DNA of 33,064 nt from Sphaerisporangium corydalis (GCF_025506355.1 NZ_JANZYP010000089.1:1-33064), one strand, 5' to 3'. Positions 7,481-15,418 are shown, counted from the first letter of the stretch. The notes: generated by a model not told the origin, from the letters alone. Numbers and translations are program-made.

Positions 7481-7836
7481 CGCCCACCTTCCGTGAGTCG
7501 CGGTCGACTCAGCTTGAGAGGCCATGCGCTGGCAGTCAAGCGATGTTCCCTGTCATGCAAGACCCGTTCCACCCGAACTCCGACAATGGCCGGTGAGGCG
7601 TGACGCGGCCATCTCCGCCGACCGCCCGGTCCCCCGGCCCCCACCACCGATGACCGGCGACTATGAGCGATCACCAGCGACGGTCACCCTTTATCAGCGA
7701 TCATCGGCACATCAGACGATCACTGGCTCCGAGTCCCGGGCCCGGCCACGGCCCGGCCGGCTCGCGCCAGGCGGGAGAGAGCGGGGAACGCGGTCGCGGG
7801 GGGTCCGGGTGCCCGGTCAGGAGAGCGGAGACGTCA
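7481..7836. promoter_or_regulatory. Divergent AraC / ABC-operon control region
   Basis: This 356-bp region lies between the AraC start and the first lipoprotein gene. It contains the phased 10-bp repeats described separately and a GTTC-N5-GAAC inverted repeat at 7566-7578. A GGAG-type ribosome site sits at 7824-7830 before the GTG at 7837. The frame stays open upstream of 7837, but the Tat motif and lipobox would then fall some 60 residues in, so that extension is rejected. No clear -35/-10 pair was found for either direction, consistent with activator-dependent promoters. Confidence 0.5.
7648..7726. repeat. Helically phased 10-bp direct repeats (CGATCAYCRG)
   Basis: CGA-led blocks begin at 7648, 7658, 7668, 7678, 7698 and 7717: CGATGACCGG, CGACTATGAG, CGATCACCAG, CGACGGTCAC, CGATCATCGG and CGATCACTGG. 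The first four are exactly contiguous, and the next steps are 20 and 19 bp, so all lie on one face of the helix. AraC-family proteins bind direct repeats on one face, and an AraC gene lies next door. They are therefore likely sites for control of the ABC operon, which is an inference. Confidence 0.55.
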
Positions 7837-9087
7837 GTGGAGACCCACCCCAGCCGCCGCGCCTTCCTCGGAGTCCTCGGCACCGCGGCCCTCACCGGCT
7901 GCTCCGGCGGCCTGAAGGAGAGCTCGGGCGGAACGGGCGGCACCATCAGGATCGGGTACGTCAGCCCGCGCACCGGCGCCCTCGCGGTCTTCGGCGAGTC
8001 CGACGACTACGTGGTGGGCACCGTGCGCGAGGCCGTGCGCAAGGGCCTGACCGTGGGCGGGCGGTCCTACCCGGTCGAGATCGTCACCAAGGACACCCAG
8101 TCGAGCGCCGCACGCGCCGCCGAGGTCGCCGCGGAGCTCATCCAGCGGGACGCCGTCGACATCGTCCTGTGCACCTCGACGCCCGACACCACCAACCCGG
8201 TCTCCGACCAGTGCGAGGCCGCGGGCGTGCCCTGCCTGGCCACCATCTGCCCGTGGGAGATCTGGGCGGGCGGGCGCGGCCCGTTCACCTACTCCTACCT
8301 GTACTTCGTCGGCTCGCGCGAGGAGACCGACGTGTTCGCCGGCCTGTGGCGGCGCCTCGGCGGAGACCACGTCGTCGGCGGCCTGTGGCCAAACGACGTG
8401 GACGGCGAGGTGTACCGCAGGTTCGTCACGCCGAAGGTGAAGGAGCTGGGCTGGCGGCTCGCGGACTCCGGCGCCTACGCAGACGGCTCGACGGACTACA
8501 GCTCGATCATCTCGGCCTTCGTGAAGAGCGACGTGGACATCCTCCAGGCGACGCCGATCCCGCCCGACTGGGTCACCTTCTGGCGGCAGGCCCACCAGAA
8601 CCGCTTCCGGCCGAAGATGGTGTGCGTCGCCAAGGCGATGCTGTTCCCGAGCGTCGCCGCCACCCTCGGGCCGCTCGCCGAGGGCATCGTGTCCCCGGTG
8701 TGGTGGTCGCCGAGCTTCCCGTACAAGTCCTCCCTGGACGGGACGAGCGCCAGGGACCTCGCCCAGGGGTACCGCACCGCCACCGGCCGGCAGTGGACCC
8801 CGCCCATGGGCTTCAACCACGGCCTGTTCGAGATCGCGGTCGCCGCCCTGAGGGCGTCTGGCGACCCCAAGGACAAGAAGGCGGTCGCCGCGGCCATCGG
8901 GCGGCAGAAGGGCGAGGCCGTCAGCGGCAGGTACGACTTCACCGCCGGGCCGATGAAGAACGTCTCGCAGGCCCCCGACCTGCTCGGCCAGTGGCGCGCG
9001 AACGGCTCGGGCGGACACGACCTGGTGATCGTGGACAACTCCCTGGAACCCGCGATCCCCCTGCAGGGCGACCTGCGGCCCCTCTGA
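7837..9087 (+). CDS. HAAT ABC importer, Tat lipoprotein substrate-binding protein (cassette 1)
   Basis: The 416-residue extracellular solute-binding lipoprotein belongs to the branched-chain-amino-acid/urea/aromatic-acid class (Peripla_BP_6). The N-terminus carries a twin-arginine motif (SRRAFLGVLG) and a lipobox ending at Cys22 (ALTGC), so it should be exported folded and anchored to the membrane outer face. The mature part begins with IRIGYVSPRTG and includes KDTQSS and STPDTTNP, shared with its paralogue at 12615. The GTG start has GCGGAG six bases upstream. It heads cassette 1. The ligand is unknown; nearby aldehyde dehydrogenase and IclR genes make an aromatic acid plausible but not shown. 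Confidence 0.9.
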   Translation: METHPSRRAFLGVLGTAALTGCSGGLKESSGGTGGTIRIGYVSPRTGALAVFGESDDYVVGTVREAVRKGLTVGGRSYPVEIVTKDTQSSAARAAEVAAELIQRDAVDIVLCTSTPDTTNPVSDQCEAAGVPCLATICPWEIWAGGRGPFTYSYLYFVGSREETDVFAGLWRRLGGDHVVGGLWPNDVDGEVYRRFVTPKVKELGWRLADSGAYADGSTDYSSIISAFVKSDVDILQATPIPPDWVTFWRQAHQNRFRPKMVCVAKAMLFPSVAATLGPLAEGIVSPVWWSPSFPYKSSLDGTSARDLAQGYRTATGRQWTPPMGFNHGLFEIAVAALRASGDPKDKKAVAAAIGRQKGEAVSGRYDFTAGPMKNVSQAPDLLGQWRANGSGGHDLVIVDNSLEPAIPLQGDLRPL

Positions 9088-9099
9088 CCACGGAACCTC

Positions 9100-9855
9100 A
9101 TGAGCCCATCAGAACGCCTGGCGGCGCGGGAGACCGACGCCCTGTCGATCCGATCCGTCGGCATGTCCTTCGGCTCGCTCAGCGTGCTCGACGGGGTCTC
9201 GTTCGGCGTGGCGCCCGGCGAGACGCTGGGTCTCGTCGGGCCCAACGGCGCCGGCAAGACCACCCTGCTCGACATCGTGGCCGGCGCGCGGCGCTGCGAC
9301 GGCGGACAGGTGCTGCTCTCCGGCCGGGACGTGACCCGGCTGGCCGCCGACCGGCGCTGCCGCCTCGGCCTGGCCCGCACCTTCCAGGTGCCCCGGCCGT
9401 TCGGCGACCTGACCGTCTTCGAGAACGCGCTGGTCGGCGCCGTACGAGGGGCGGGGCTGCGCGGCCGGGCCGCCTACGACGACGTCCGCGGGGCGCTCGT
9501 CCTCACCGACCTGCTGGCGGTCGCCAACGCGCCCGCGTCCTCGCTGCGCCTGCTCGACCGCAAACGCCTGGAGCTGGCCCGCGCGCTCGCGATGCGCCCG
9601 CGCGTGCTGCTGCTGGACGAGATCGCCGGAGGGCTGACCGACCCCGAGACGGCGGCGCTCGTCGGCACCGTCCGCCGGGTGCGGGACGGCGGCACCGCGA
9701 TCGTCTGGGTGGAGCACGTGCTGCGGGCCCTCACCCAGGTCGCGACCCGGCTGGTGTGCCTGTCGGCGGGCCGGGTGCTCGCCGAGGGGGCGCCCGGCGA
9801 GGTGCTCGCCGACCTCGGGGTGCGGGCCGCCTACTTCGGAAGGAGCGTCCTGTGA
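9100..9855 (+). CDS. LivG-type ABC ATPase (cassette 1)
   Basis: It encodes 251 residues, one of the two cytoplasmic ATPases that power the importer. Walker A is GPNGAGKT (47-54), the FQVPRPFGDLTVFEN region follows the Q-loop, Walker B is VLLLDE (169-174) and the H-loop His is His206 (WVEHV). The ABC signature is odd: where LSGGQ or LSYGQ is expected it reads LRLLDRKRLELARAL (from residue 149). The LivG2 paralogue has a similar change. The ATG at 9100 lies 12 nt after the lipoprotein stop. Its stop overlaps the next start as GTGA. Confidence 0.9.
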   Translation: MSPSERLAARETDALSIRSVGMSFGSLSVLDGVSFGVAPGETLGLVGPNGAGKTTLLDIVAGARRCDGGQVLLSGRDVTRLAADRRCRLGLARTFQVPRPFGDLTVFENALVGAVRGAGLRGRAAYDDVRGALVLTDLLAVANAPASSLRLLDRKRLELARALAMRPRVLLLDEIAGGLTDPETAALVGTVRRVRDGGTAIVWVEHVLRALTQVATRLVCLSAGRVLAEGAPGEVLADLGVRAAYFGRSVL

Positions 9856-10559
9856 TCGAGGTGGACGCGCTCGATGTCCACTACGGCGACTTCCAGGCCC
9901 TGTTCGGGGTGTCGCTGAGCCTGGCCCGAGGGCGGGCGCTGGCCCTGGCCGGCGCGAACGGCGCCGGCAAGACGACGCTGCTGCGCGCCCTCATGGGCGC
10001 GCACCTCCCCTCGGCCGGCACCGTGCGCTACGAGGGCGCCGACGTGACCGCCCTGCCCCCGCACGACCGGGTACGGCGCGGCATCGCGATGGTCCCCGAG
10101 GGGCGGCGGCTGTTCCCCAGCCTCACCGCCGAGGAGAACATCAAGGTCGGCGCCGTACGGGCCGCCTCGCCCGACTGGCCGCTGGCCCGCATCTACGACT
10201 TCCTGCCGCTGGCGGCCACCGTGCGGGACCGCCGCGCCTCGGCCCTGTCCGGCGGGGAACGGCAGGCGGTGGCCATCGCCCGCGCGCTGGCGTCGGGGCC
10301 GCGCCTGCTGCTGCTGGACGAGATCTCGCTCGGGCTGGCCCCGGGGGTGGTCGAGCAGGTGTACGAGGTCGTGCGGGGGCTGCGCGAGTCCGGGGCGACG
10401 CTGCTGATCGTGGAGCAGGACCTGGACCGGGCGCTCGGGGCCTGCGACGACGTGGTGTGCCTGCTGGAGGGCCGGGTGGCGCTCACCTCCGAGACCGCCG
10501 CCGCGAGCCGCGAGGACGTCGTCGCCGCCTACTTCGGCACCGAAGGACCCCACTCGTGA
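9852..10559 (+). CDS. LivF-type ABC ATPase (cassette 1)
   Basis: This 235-residue second ATPase of the importer has Walker A GANGAGKT (34-41), a canonical signature LSGGERQ (132-138) and Walker B LLLLDE (152-157). The LivF-typical IVEQD replaces an H-loop histidine, and VPEGRRLFPSLT is a LivF hallmark. The GTG start overlaps the LivG stop (GTGA) with GGAAGGAG seven bases upstream. It probably pairs with LivG: only this partner has a canonical signature, so the heterodimer would have one standard and one altered ATP site. Confidence 0.9.
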   Translation: MIEVDALDVHYGDFQALFGVSLSLARGRALALAGANGAGKTTLLRALMGAHLPSAGTVRYEGADVTALPPHDRVRRGIAMVPEGRRLFPSLTAEENIKVGAVRAASPDWPLARIYDFLPLAATVRDRRASALSGGERQAVAIARALASGPRLLLLDEISLGLAPGVVEQVYEVVRGLRESGATLLIVEQDLDRALGACDDVVCLLEGRVALTSETAAASREDVVAAYFGTEGPHS

Positions 10560-10660
10560 ACCGGGCGGACGCCACGCGCTCGGACGGCGGGACGGTCGTG
10601 AACCGGGCGGGCGCCGCGCGTCCGGGGTCGCGTGCTCGGCGGGAAGGCGGGCGGGCGTGA
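10556..10660 (+). other. Bridging micro-ORF R1 between livF1 and livH1
   Basis: This open frame of 34 codons fills the whole 97-nt spacer. Its GTG overlaps the livF1 stop (GTGA, 10556-10559) and its TGA overlaps the livH1 GTG (GTGA, 10657-10660). The frame contains an internal repeat: GTGAACCGGGCGG occurs at 10556 and 10598, and the downstream livH1 gene begins GTGAACTGGGTGG. The peptide is Arg/Gly-rich without a recognisable domain. It may carry terminating ribosomes from livF1 to livH1, and the peptide itself may have no function. Confidence 0.4.
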
Positions 10661-11541
10661 ACTGGGTGGGCGCGGTCGTGCAGGGGGTGCTGGTGGGCGG
10701 GTGGTACGCGCTCGCCGCCTGCGGCCTGTCGCTGACGTTCGGGATCATGCGGCTGGTCAACATCGCCCACGGCGACCTCGCGGTCTGCGGCGCCTACCTG
10801 ACGCTCGTCCTTTCGTCCGCGCTCGGCCTGCCTGTGGGCTACACCCTGCCGCTCGTGCTGCCCATCGCGTTCGCGATCGGCGTGGCCCTGCACCTCCTGC
10901 TGTTCGGCAGGGCGCTGCGCGGCGGCCCGCTCGCCCCGGTGCTGGTGACGTTCGGGCTCTCCGTCATGATCGAGAACCTGCTGGTGGCGGGCCTGTCCGC
11001 CGACCCGCGTTCGCTCGACGCCGGCCGCCTCGCGCTCGCCGGTGTCCGGGTGACGGCCTTCGGGTCCGTCATCACCCTGTCCTGGCTGCGGATCGCCGGG
11101 TTCCTCACGGCGCTGGCCGTGCTCGGCGGCCTGCACCTCCTGCTCGCCCGCACATCCTTCGGGCGCCTGGTCCGCGCCACCTCCGACGACCTCGACACCG
11201 CGCGGCTGGTCGGGGTCCGGGTACGCCCGGTGTTCGCGACCGTCGCGGGCATCGCGGTGGCGACGGCCGCACTCGCGGGGGTGTTCCTCGGCATGACCGC
11301 CACCTTCGACCCGTACGCGGGCGGCCTGAGCCTGATCTTCGCCTTCGAGGCCGTGGTCATCGGCGGGCTGGGCTCGCTGTGGGGGACGCTGCTGGGCGGA
11401 GTCACGATCGGGCTGGTCCAGCAGCTCGCCGCCCAGTGGGACGTCCAGTACACCGTCCTCGCGGTCCACCTGCTGTTCTTCGCCGTGCTCGCCGTACGCC
11501 CCCAGGGTTTCTTCCCCGCGTCCGAACCGGAGGCGGCGTGA
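10657..11541 (+). CDS. LivH-type ABC permease (cassette 1)
   Basis: The 294-residue inner-membrane permease has about eight hydrophobic segments. It carries the family's N-terminal VQGVLVGGWYALAACGLSL, the MRLVNIAHGDL motif, and the conserved cytoplasmic loop AFEAVVIGGLGSLWGTLLGG that contacts the ATPases. The GTG at 10657 is coupled to bridging ORF R1, with GGGAAGGCGGG upstream as ribosome site. Its stop is linked by TGATG to bridging ORF R2. It pairs with the LivM-type permease to form the transmembrane channel. Confidence 0.9.
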   Translation: MNWVGAVVQGVLVGGWYALAACGLSLTFGIMRLVNIAHGDLAVCGAYLTLVLSSALGLPVGYTLPLVLPIAFAIGVALHLLLFGRALRGGPLAPVLVTFGLSVMIENLLVAGLSADPRSLDAGRLALAGVRVTAFGSVITLSWLRIAGFLTALAVLGGLHLLLARTSFGRLVRATSDDLDTARLVGVRVRPVFATVAGIAVATAALAGVFLGMTATFDPYAGGLSLIFAFEAVVIGGLGSLWGTLLGGVTIGLVQQLAAQWDVQYTVLAVHLLFFAVLAVRPQGFFPASEPEAA

Positions 11542-11570
11542 TGACGGCCCAAGCGGAGGCGGCGCGATGA
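11541..11570 (+). other. Bridging micro-ORF R2 between livH1 and livM1
   Basis: Nine codons (MTAQAEAAR) and a stop occupy the 25-nt spacer. Its ATG shares the last base of the livH1 stop (TGATG), and its TGA overlaps the livM1 ATG (ATGA, 11567-11570). The initiation region is duplicated: 22 nt at 11528-11549 recur at 11554-11575 with one mismatch, including GGAGGCGGCG and ATGACGGCC. A third GTGACGGCC lies inside livM1 at 11595. This looks like a short tandem duplication of ribosome site plus start. Confidence 0.45.
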
Positions 11571-12604
11571 CGGCCGGGACGGGTGGCGGCGCCGTGACGG
11601 CCGGGACGGCGGCCGAGGGGCGGTTCGCGGTGCGGCGCTGGAGCCGTACGGCGTCGGTCGCGGCGGCCGGTTCGGTGGTGGCGGTGGCGGCGCTGGCGGG
11701 CGTGCCGTACTACGCGGGGACCTCGGCCGAGCAGCCGCTGGTCACCCTGTTCTGCCTGGTCGCGCTGGCGAGCCTGTGGAACCTCATGGCCGGGTTCGCC
11801 GGGCTCACCTCGTTCGGGCAGCAGGCCTACCTGGGCGCCGGCGCGTACGCCCTGTACGCCGCCGCCTCGATGGGCCTCGACCCCTTCGCCGCGATCCCGC
11901 TGGCCGCCGCCGCGGCCGGCGTGCTGTCCCTTCCCGTGTCGTTCGCCGTCCTGCGGCTGTCGGGCGGGCACTTCGCGGTCGCGACCTGGGTGCTGGCCGA
12001 GATCCTCCGGCTGGCCGTGACGCTCGCGCCCTCGGCCGGCGGCAACACCGGGGTCAGCCTGCCGGGCGTCTCCGGCTACGACGCCCTGCTGCGGCAGGCG
12101 CTGACGTACTGGTGGGCGCTGGCCGTCGCGGTGTGCTCGGTCGCCGGGGTGTACGCGCTGGCGCGCAGCAGGTTCGGCCTCGACGCGCGCGCGGTGCACA
12201 GCGACCCGGTCGCCGCCGCCTCGGCCGGGGTCGCGGTGGGACGGACCCGCAGGTGGGCGTACTGCCTGTCCGCGTTCGGCACCGGGGCCGTCGGCGCCGT
12301 CCTGTTCGCCAACACCCTGTACACGCAGCCGGGATCGGTCTTCGGCGTGCAGCACAGCGTCGCCATGATGTTCATGGTCGTGATCGGCGGGATCGGGACC
12401 ATCGAGGGTCCGATTCTTGGGGCTTTGGTGTTCTTCGCCCTCCAGCAGGCCCTGTCCGGCTACGGTCCCTGGTACCTCGTCCTGCTCGGCGCCGCCGGCA
12501 TCGCCATCACGCTGTTCGCACCTCGTGGCCTCTGGGGATCGCTGGCGGCGCCGCGCGGCTGGTCGCTCTTCCCCATCGGGCACCACATTTCAGGCACCTC
12601 ATGA
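11567..12604 (+). CDS. LivM-type ABC permease (cassette 1)
   Basis: It encodes 345 residues, the second permease subunit, with about eight to ten membrane segments. Family motifs seen are LWNLMAGFAGLTSFGQQAYLG, HFAVATWVLAEILRL, and the ATPase-contact loop VVIGGIGTIEGPILGA. A poorly conserved Gly/Ala-rich N-terminus of about 25 residues (TAGTGGGAVTAGTAAEG) contains a repeat of the initiation region. The ATG at 11567 follows GGAGGCGGCG. The true start could also be the in-frame GTG at 11594, shortening this tail. The stop codon overlaps bridging ORF R3. Confidence 0.9.
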   Translation: MTAGTGGGAVTAGTAAEGRFAVRRWSRTASVAAAGSVVAVAALAGVPYYAGTSAEQPLVTLFCLVALASLWNLMAGFAGLTSFGQQAYLGAGAYALYAAASMGLDPFAAIPLAAAAAGVLSLPVSFAVLRLSGGHFAVATWVLAEILRLAVTLAPSAGGNTGVSLPGVSGYDALLRQALTYWWALAVAVCSVAGVYALARSRFGLDARAVHSDPVAAASAGVAVGRTRRWAYCLSAFGTGAVGAVLFANTLYTQPGSVFGVQHSVAMMFMVVIGGIGTIEGPILGALVFFALQQALSGYGPWYLVLLGAAGIAITLFAPRGLWGSLAAPRGWSLFPIGHHISGTS

Positions 12605-12618
12605 GGAGTCTTCGTTGA
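12601..12618 (+). other. Bridging micro-ORF R3 between livM1 and the cassette-2 lipoprotein
   Basis: Five codons (MRSLR) and a stop span the gap. The ATG overlaps the livM1 stop (ATGA, 12601-12604), and the TGA overlaps the TTG start of the next gene (TTGA, 12615-12618). The GAGGAG ribosome site of the next gene (12603-12608) lies within it. It links the two ABC cassettes into one continuous translational chain, and hence probably one operon. Confidence 0.45.
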
Positions 12619-13913
12619 ATGGACCGTCCCTCCCCCGCCGGACCCTCCTGAAGGGTGTCGGCCTAGGAGCCCTGGCCGCCGGCACCGCCGCCTGCGGTTC
12701 GATCAAGGGCTCCGGCGACAAGGCCGGCGACAAGATCGTGATCGGGTTCGTCAGCCCGCAGACCGGGCCGCTCGCCGGTTTCGCGTCCGGTGACCGCTTC
12801 GTCGTCGACCGCGTGCGGGGGACCGCCGCGTACACCGGCGGCTTCGCGGTCGGCGGGAAGACCTACGACGTCGAGATCGTCGTCAAGGACACCCAGTCGG
12901 ACCCGAGCCGGGCCTCCCAGGTCGCCAGGGAGCTGATCCTGCGCGACCACGCCGACATCATCCTCACCAGCTCCACGCCGGAGACCACCAACCCGGTGGC
13001 GACGGTGTGCGAGGCGCAGGGCATCCCGTGCGTGTCGACCGTCGTCCCCTGGGAGGCCTGGTACTTCTCCCGGCAGGCCGATCCCAAGAACCCCAAGCCG
13101 TTCACGTACACGACCATGTTCTTCTTCGGGGTCGACCAGTTCGGCGGGTGCTTCGTCCCGATGTGGGAGCGGGTCTCCACCAACAAGACCGTCGCGGGCA
13201 TGTTCCCCAACGACGCCGACGGCAACGCCTTCCGCGACGCCTACCCGGCGATCCTGAAGAAGTCCGGCTACAAGTGGGTCGACGGCGGCGCGTACACCGA
13301 CGGCACCACCGCGTTCAGCTCGATGATCTCGAAGTTCAAGAGCGAGGAGTGCGAGATCTTCACGAACGCGCCGCTGCCGCCCGACTTCAACACCATGTGG
13401 CGGCAGGCCGCCCAGCAGGGGTTCCGGCCCAAGCTCGCCACGGTCGCCAAGGTCCTGCTGTTCCCCGCCGACACCGTCGCGCTCGGCCCCCTGGTCAAGA
13501 ACATCGCGACCGACTCGTGGTGGGGCCCGTACATGCCGAACACCTCCTCGCTGGACGGCGAGAGCGCCAAGCAGCTCGCGGAGGCGTACCAGTCGGCCAG
13601 CGGCAAGCAGTGGCTGCAGACCCTCGGGTCGGTCTACTCGCTGTTCGAGATCGCGCAGAAGGCGTTCACCTCGGTCGACACCCCGCGCGACCGCAGGGCC
13701 GTCGCCACCGCGCTGCAGAAGCTGAACTACTCAGGGATCTCGGGGGTGCTCGACTTCACCCGGGGCCCGGTCCCCGGCGTCGCCATCCAGCAGCCCGTCG
13801 GCGTGCAGTGGAAGGAGGGCGACGGGCGGTTCCCGTACGAGATGGTCGTGGTGGACAACAGCCTCAACCCCGCCGTCAAGATCGGCGCAGACCTCACCCC
13901 CACCAACCCGTGA
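12615..13913 (+). CDS. HAAT ABC importer, Tat lipoprotein substrate-binding protein (cassette 2)
   Basis: The 432-residue paralogue of the cassette-1 binding protein has a Tat motif PRRTLLKGVG and a lipobox ending TAAC. Core motifs are IVIGFVSPQTGPLAGF, VKDTQSDPSRASQVARELILRD split by short loops, and SSTPETTNPV. The TTG start is chosen because GAGGAG lies six bases upstream and gives a normal Tat leader. The in-frame sequence further upstream lies inside livM1. Compared with cassette 1 it has extra residues near FSRQADPKNPKPF. Similar but distinct ligands for the two lipoproteins are likely. Confidence 0.9.
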   Translation: MNGPSLPRRTLLKGVGLGALAAGTAACGSIKGSGDKAGDKIVIGFVSPQTGPLAGFASGDRFVVDRVRGTAAYTGGFAVGGKTYDVEIVVKDTQSDPSRASQVARELILRDHADIILTSSTPETTNPVATVCEAQGIPCVSTVVPWEAWYFSRQADPKNPKPFTYTTMFFFGVDQFGGCFVPMWERVSTNKTVAGMFPNDADGNAFRDAYPAILKKSGYKWVDGGAYTDGTTAFSSMISKFKSEECEIFTNAPLPPDFNTMWRQAAQQGFRPKLATVAKVLLFPADTVALGPLVKNIATDSWWGPYMPNTSSLDGESAKQLAEAYQSASGKQWLQTLGSVYSLFEIAQKAFTSVDTPRDRRAVATALQKLNYSGISGVLDFTRGPVPGVAIQQPVGVQWKEGDGRFPYEMVVVDNSLNPAVKIGADLTPTNP

Positions 13914-13930
13914 CCGGGCGGACATGGTGA
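13910..13930 (+). other. Bridging micro-ORF R4 between binding protein 2 and livG2
   Basis: Six codons (VTGRTW) and a stop. The GTG overlaps the lipoprotein stop (GTGA, 13910-13913). The TGA overlaps a GTG at 13927 (GTGA, 13927-13930) that is an in-frame start for livG2, one codon after an ATG at 13924. The match to the relay pattern is exact only if livG2 starts at the GTG. Confidence 0.35.
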
Positions 13931-14718
13931 GCACGGGGCCGCTGCTGGAACTCGACCGGGTCACCAAACGGTTCGGCCAGGTGACCGTGGCCGACGAGCT
14001 GTCGCTGACGGTGCGGCCCGGGGACGCCGTCGGTGTCGTCGGGCCCAACGGCGCGGGCAAGACCAGCCTGTTCGGCATCGTGTCGGGCGACCTGCGCCCC
14101 GACTCGGGGCAGGTGCGGCTCGGCGGCAGGAACGTCACCTCGTTCGACGCCGCGGTGCGGTGCCGGCTCGGCGTCGGCCGCACCCACCAGGTGCCCCGGC
14201 CGTTCGAGGACATGACCGTGTTCGAGAACGTCCTGGTCGCCGCCCAGCAGGGCGGCGGGGCGCGCGGGCGGGAGGGGTTCAGGACCACCGCCCGGGTGCT
14301 CGCGGGCACCGGCCTGTCCGATCTGGCCGACCGCCCTGCGGGACGCCTCGGCCTGCCGCACCGCAAGCGCCTCGAACTGGCACGCGCGCTCGCCACCCGG
14401 CCGAGGCTGCTGCTGCTCGACGAGGTCGCGGGCGGGCTGACCGACCCCGAGGTCGCCGAACTGGTCGGGATGATCCAGGCCGCGCGCGCCGACGGGCTGG
14501 CGGTCGTCTGGATCGAGCACGTCGTCCGCGCCCTCACCTCGACGGTCGACCGCCTGATCTGCCTGGCCGGCGGCCGGGTCGTGGCCGACGGCCTCCCGGC
14601 TGACGTCCTGGCCAGCCCCGAGGTCAAGGAGGTCTTCCTCGGCACCGGGAGCGTCGGCGGCGTCGGGGGCGTCGGGGGCGTCCCCGAGGGAGGGGGTGGC
14701 GATGGCGCCCGTGCTTGA
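13924..14718 (+). CDS. LivG-type ABC ATPase (cassette 2)
   Basis: It encodes 264 residues, the first ATPase of cassette 2. Walker A is GPNGAGKT (40-47), Walker B LLLLDE (162-167) and the H-loop His is His199 (WIEHV). As in the cassette-1 paralogue, the ABC signature is not LSGGQ but LGLPHRKRLELARAL (from residue 142). The start is ATG 13924 or GTG 13927. The C-terminus carries a non-conserved tail with three 9-bp VGG-encoding repeats (about 14653-14679) followed by a Gly run. This tail overlaps the next gene's start by 17 nt. Confidence 0.9.
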   Translation: MVSTGPLLELDRVTKRFGQVTVADELSLTVRPGDAVGVVGPNGAGKTSLFGIVSGDLRPDSGQVRLGGRNVTSFDAAVRCRLGVGRTHQVPRPFEDMTVFENVLVAAQQGGGARGREGFRTTARVLAGTGLSDLADRPAGRLGLPHRKRLELARALATRPRLLLLDEVAGGLTDPEVAELVGMIQAARADGLAVVWIEHVVRALTSTVDRLICLAGGRVVADGLPADVLASPEVKEVFLGTGSVGGVGGVGGVPEGGGGDGARA

Positions 14719-15418
14719 GGTGCGGTCCCTCACGGCCGACCACGGCCGCCTGCGTGCGGTGAGCGAGGTGAGCCTGCGGCTGGACGCCGGGGAGGTGCAC
14801 GCCGTCATCGGCGCCAACGGCGCGGGCAAGTCCACACTGCTGCGCGCCATAGCTGGCCTGCACCCGCCCGCCTCGGGGACCGTCCTGCTCGACGGCGACG
14901 ACGTCACCCGCCACCCGCCCGAGCGGCGCGTCGCGGCCGGGCTGTCGCTGGTACCCGAGGGGCGGCGCCTGTTCGCCTCCCTCACCGTCGAGGAGAACCT
15001 GCTGGTCGGCACGCACGTCGCGCGCCCGGGACCGTGGGACCTGGAACGCGTCTACGACCTGTTCGGGTGGATGCGGGACCGGCGGCGGCAACGGGCCGAG
15101 CACCTGTCCGGCGGCGAGCAGCAGGCCGTGGCCATCGGGCGCGCCCTGGTCGCCAACCCGAAGGTGCTCCTGCTGGACGAACTGTCGCTCGGGCTGTCGC
15201 CCAAGGTGGTCAGGGACATGTACGCGACGCTGCCGCGACTGCTCGCCGAGGGCGTCACCGTGCTGCTGGTCGAGCAGGACGTCAGCCAGGCCGTCCGGGT
15301 CGCGACACGGATCCACTGCCTGCTGGAGGGCCGCACGACCCTCACGGGCCCTCCCGCCGTCTTCACCCCGGCCCAAATCGAGGCCGCCTACTTCGGCCTC
15401 GGAAAGACACACCCGTGA
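14702..15418 (+). CDS. LivF-type ABC ATPase (cassette 2)
   Basis: The 238-residue ATPase has Walker A GANGAGKS (37-44), canonical signature LSGGEQQ (135-141) and Walker B VLLLDE (155-160). It also has VPEGRRLFASLT and the LivF-type LVEQD in place of an H-loop His. The ATG at 14702 has GAGGGAGG eight bases upstream. A GTG at 14696 is too close to that site. The gene starts inside the 3' end of livG2. Its stop is overlapped by bridging ORF R5. Confidence 0.9.
   Translation: MAPVLEVRSLTADHGRLRAVSEVSLRLDAGEVHAVIGANGAGKSTLLRAIAGLHPPASGTVLLDGDDVTRHPPERRVAAGLSLVPEGRRLFASLTVEENLLVGTHVARPGPWDLERVYDLFGWMRDRRRQRAEHLSGGEQQAVAIGRALVANPKVLLLDELSLGLSPKVVRDMYATLPRLLAEGVTVLLVEQDVSQAVRVATRIHCLLEGRTTLTGPPAVFTPAQIEAAYFGLGKTHP

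Noticed and set aside
7566-7578. GTTC-N5-GAAC as a fourth IclR-type operator
   Set aside because: The arms match, but the spacing is two bases shorter than in the three sites near the IclR gene, which changes the helical geometry.
7524-10559. Very long open frame (over 1000 codons) on the plus strand
   Set aside because: Most of it is a shadow reading of the lipoprotein and livG1 genes in another frame, Arg/Gly/Pro-rich. Only its last part, from 9852, is the real LivF-type ATPase.
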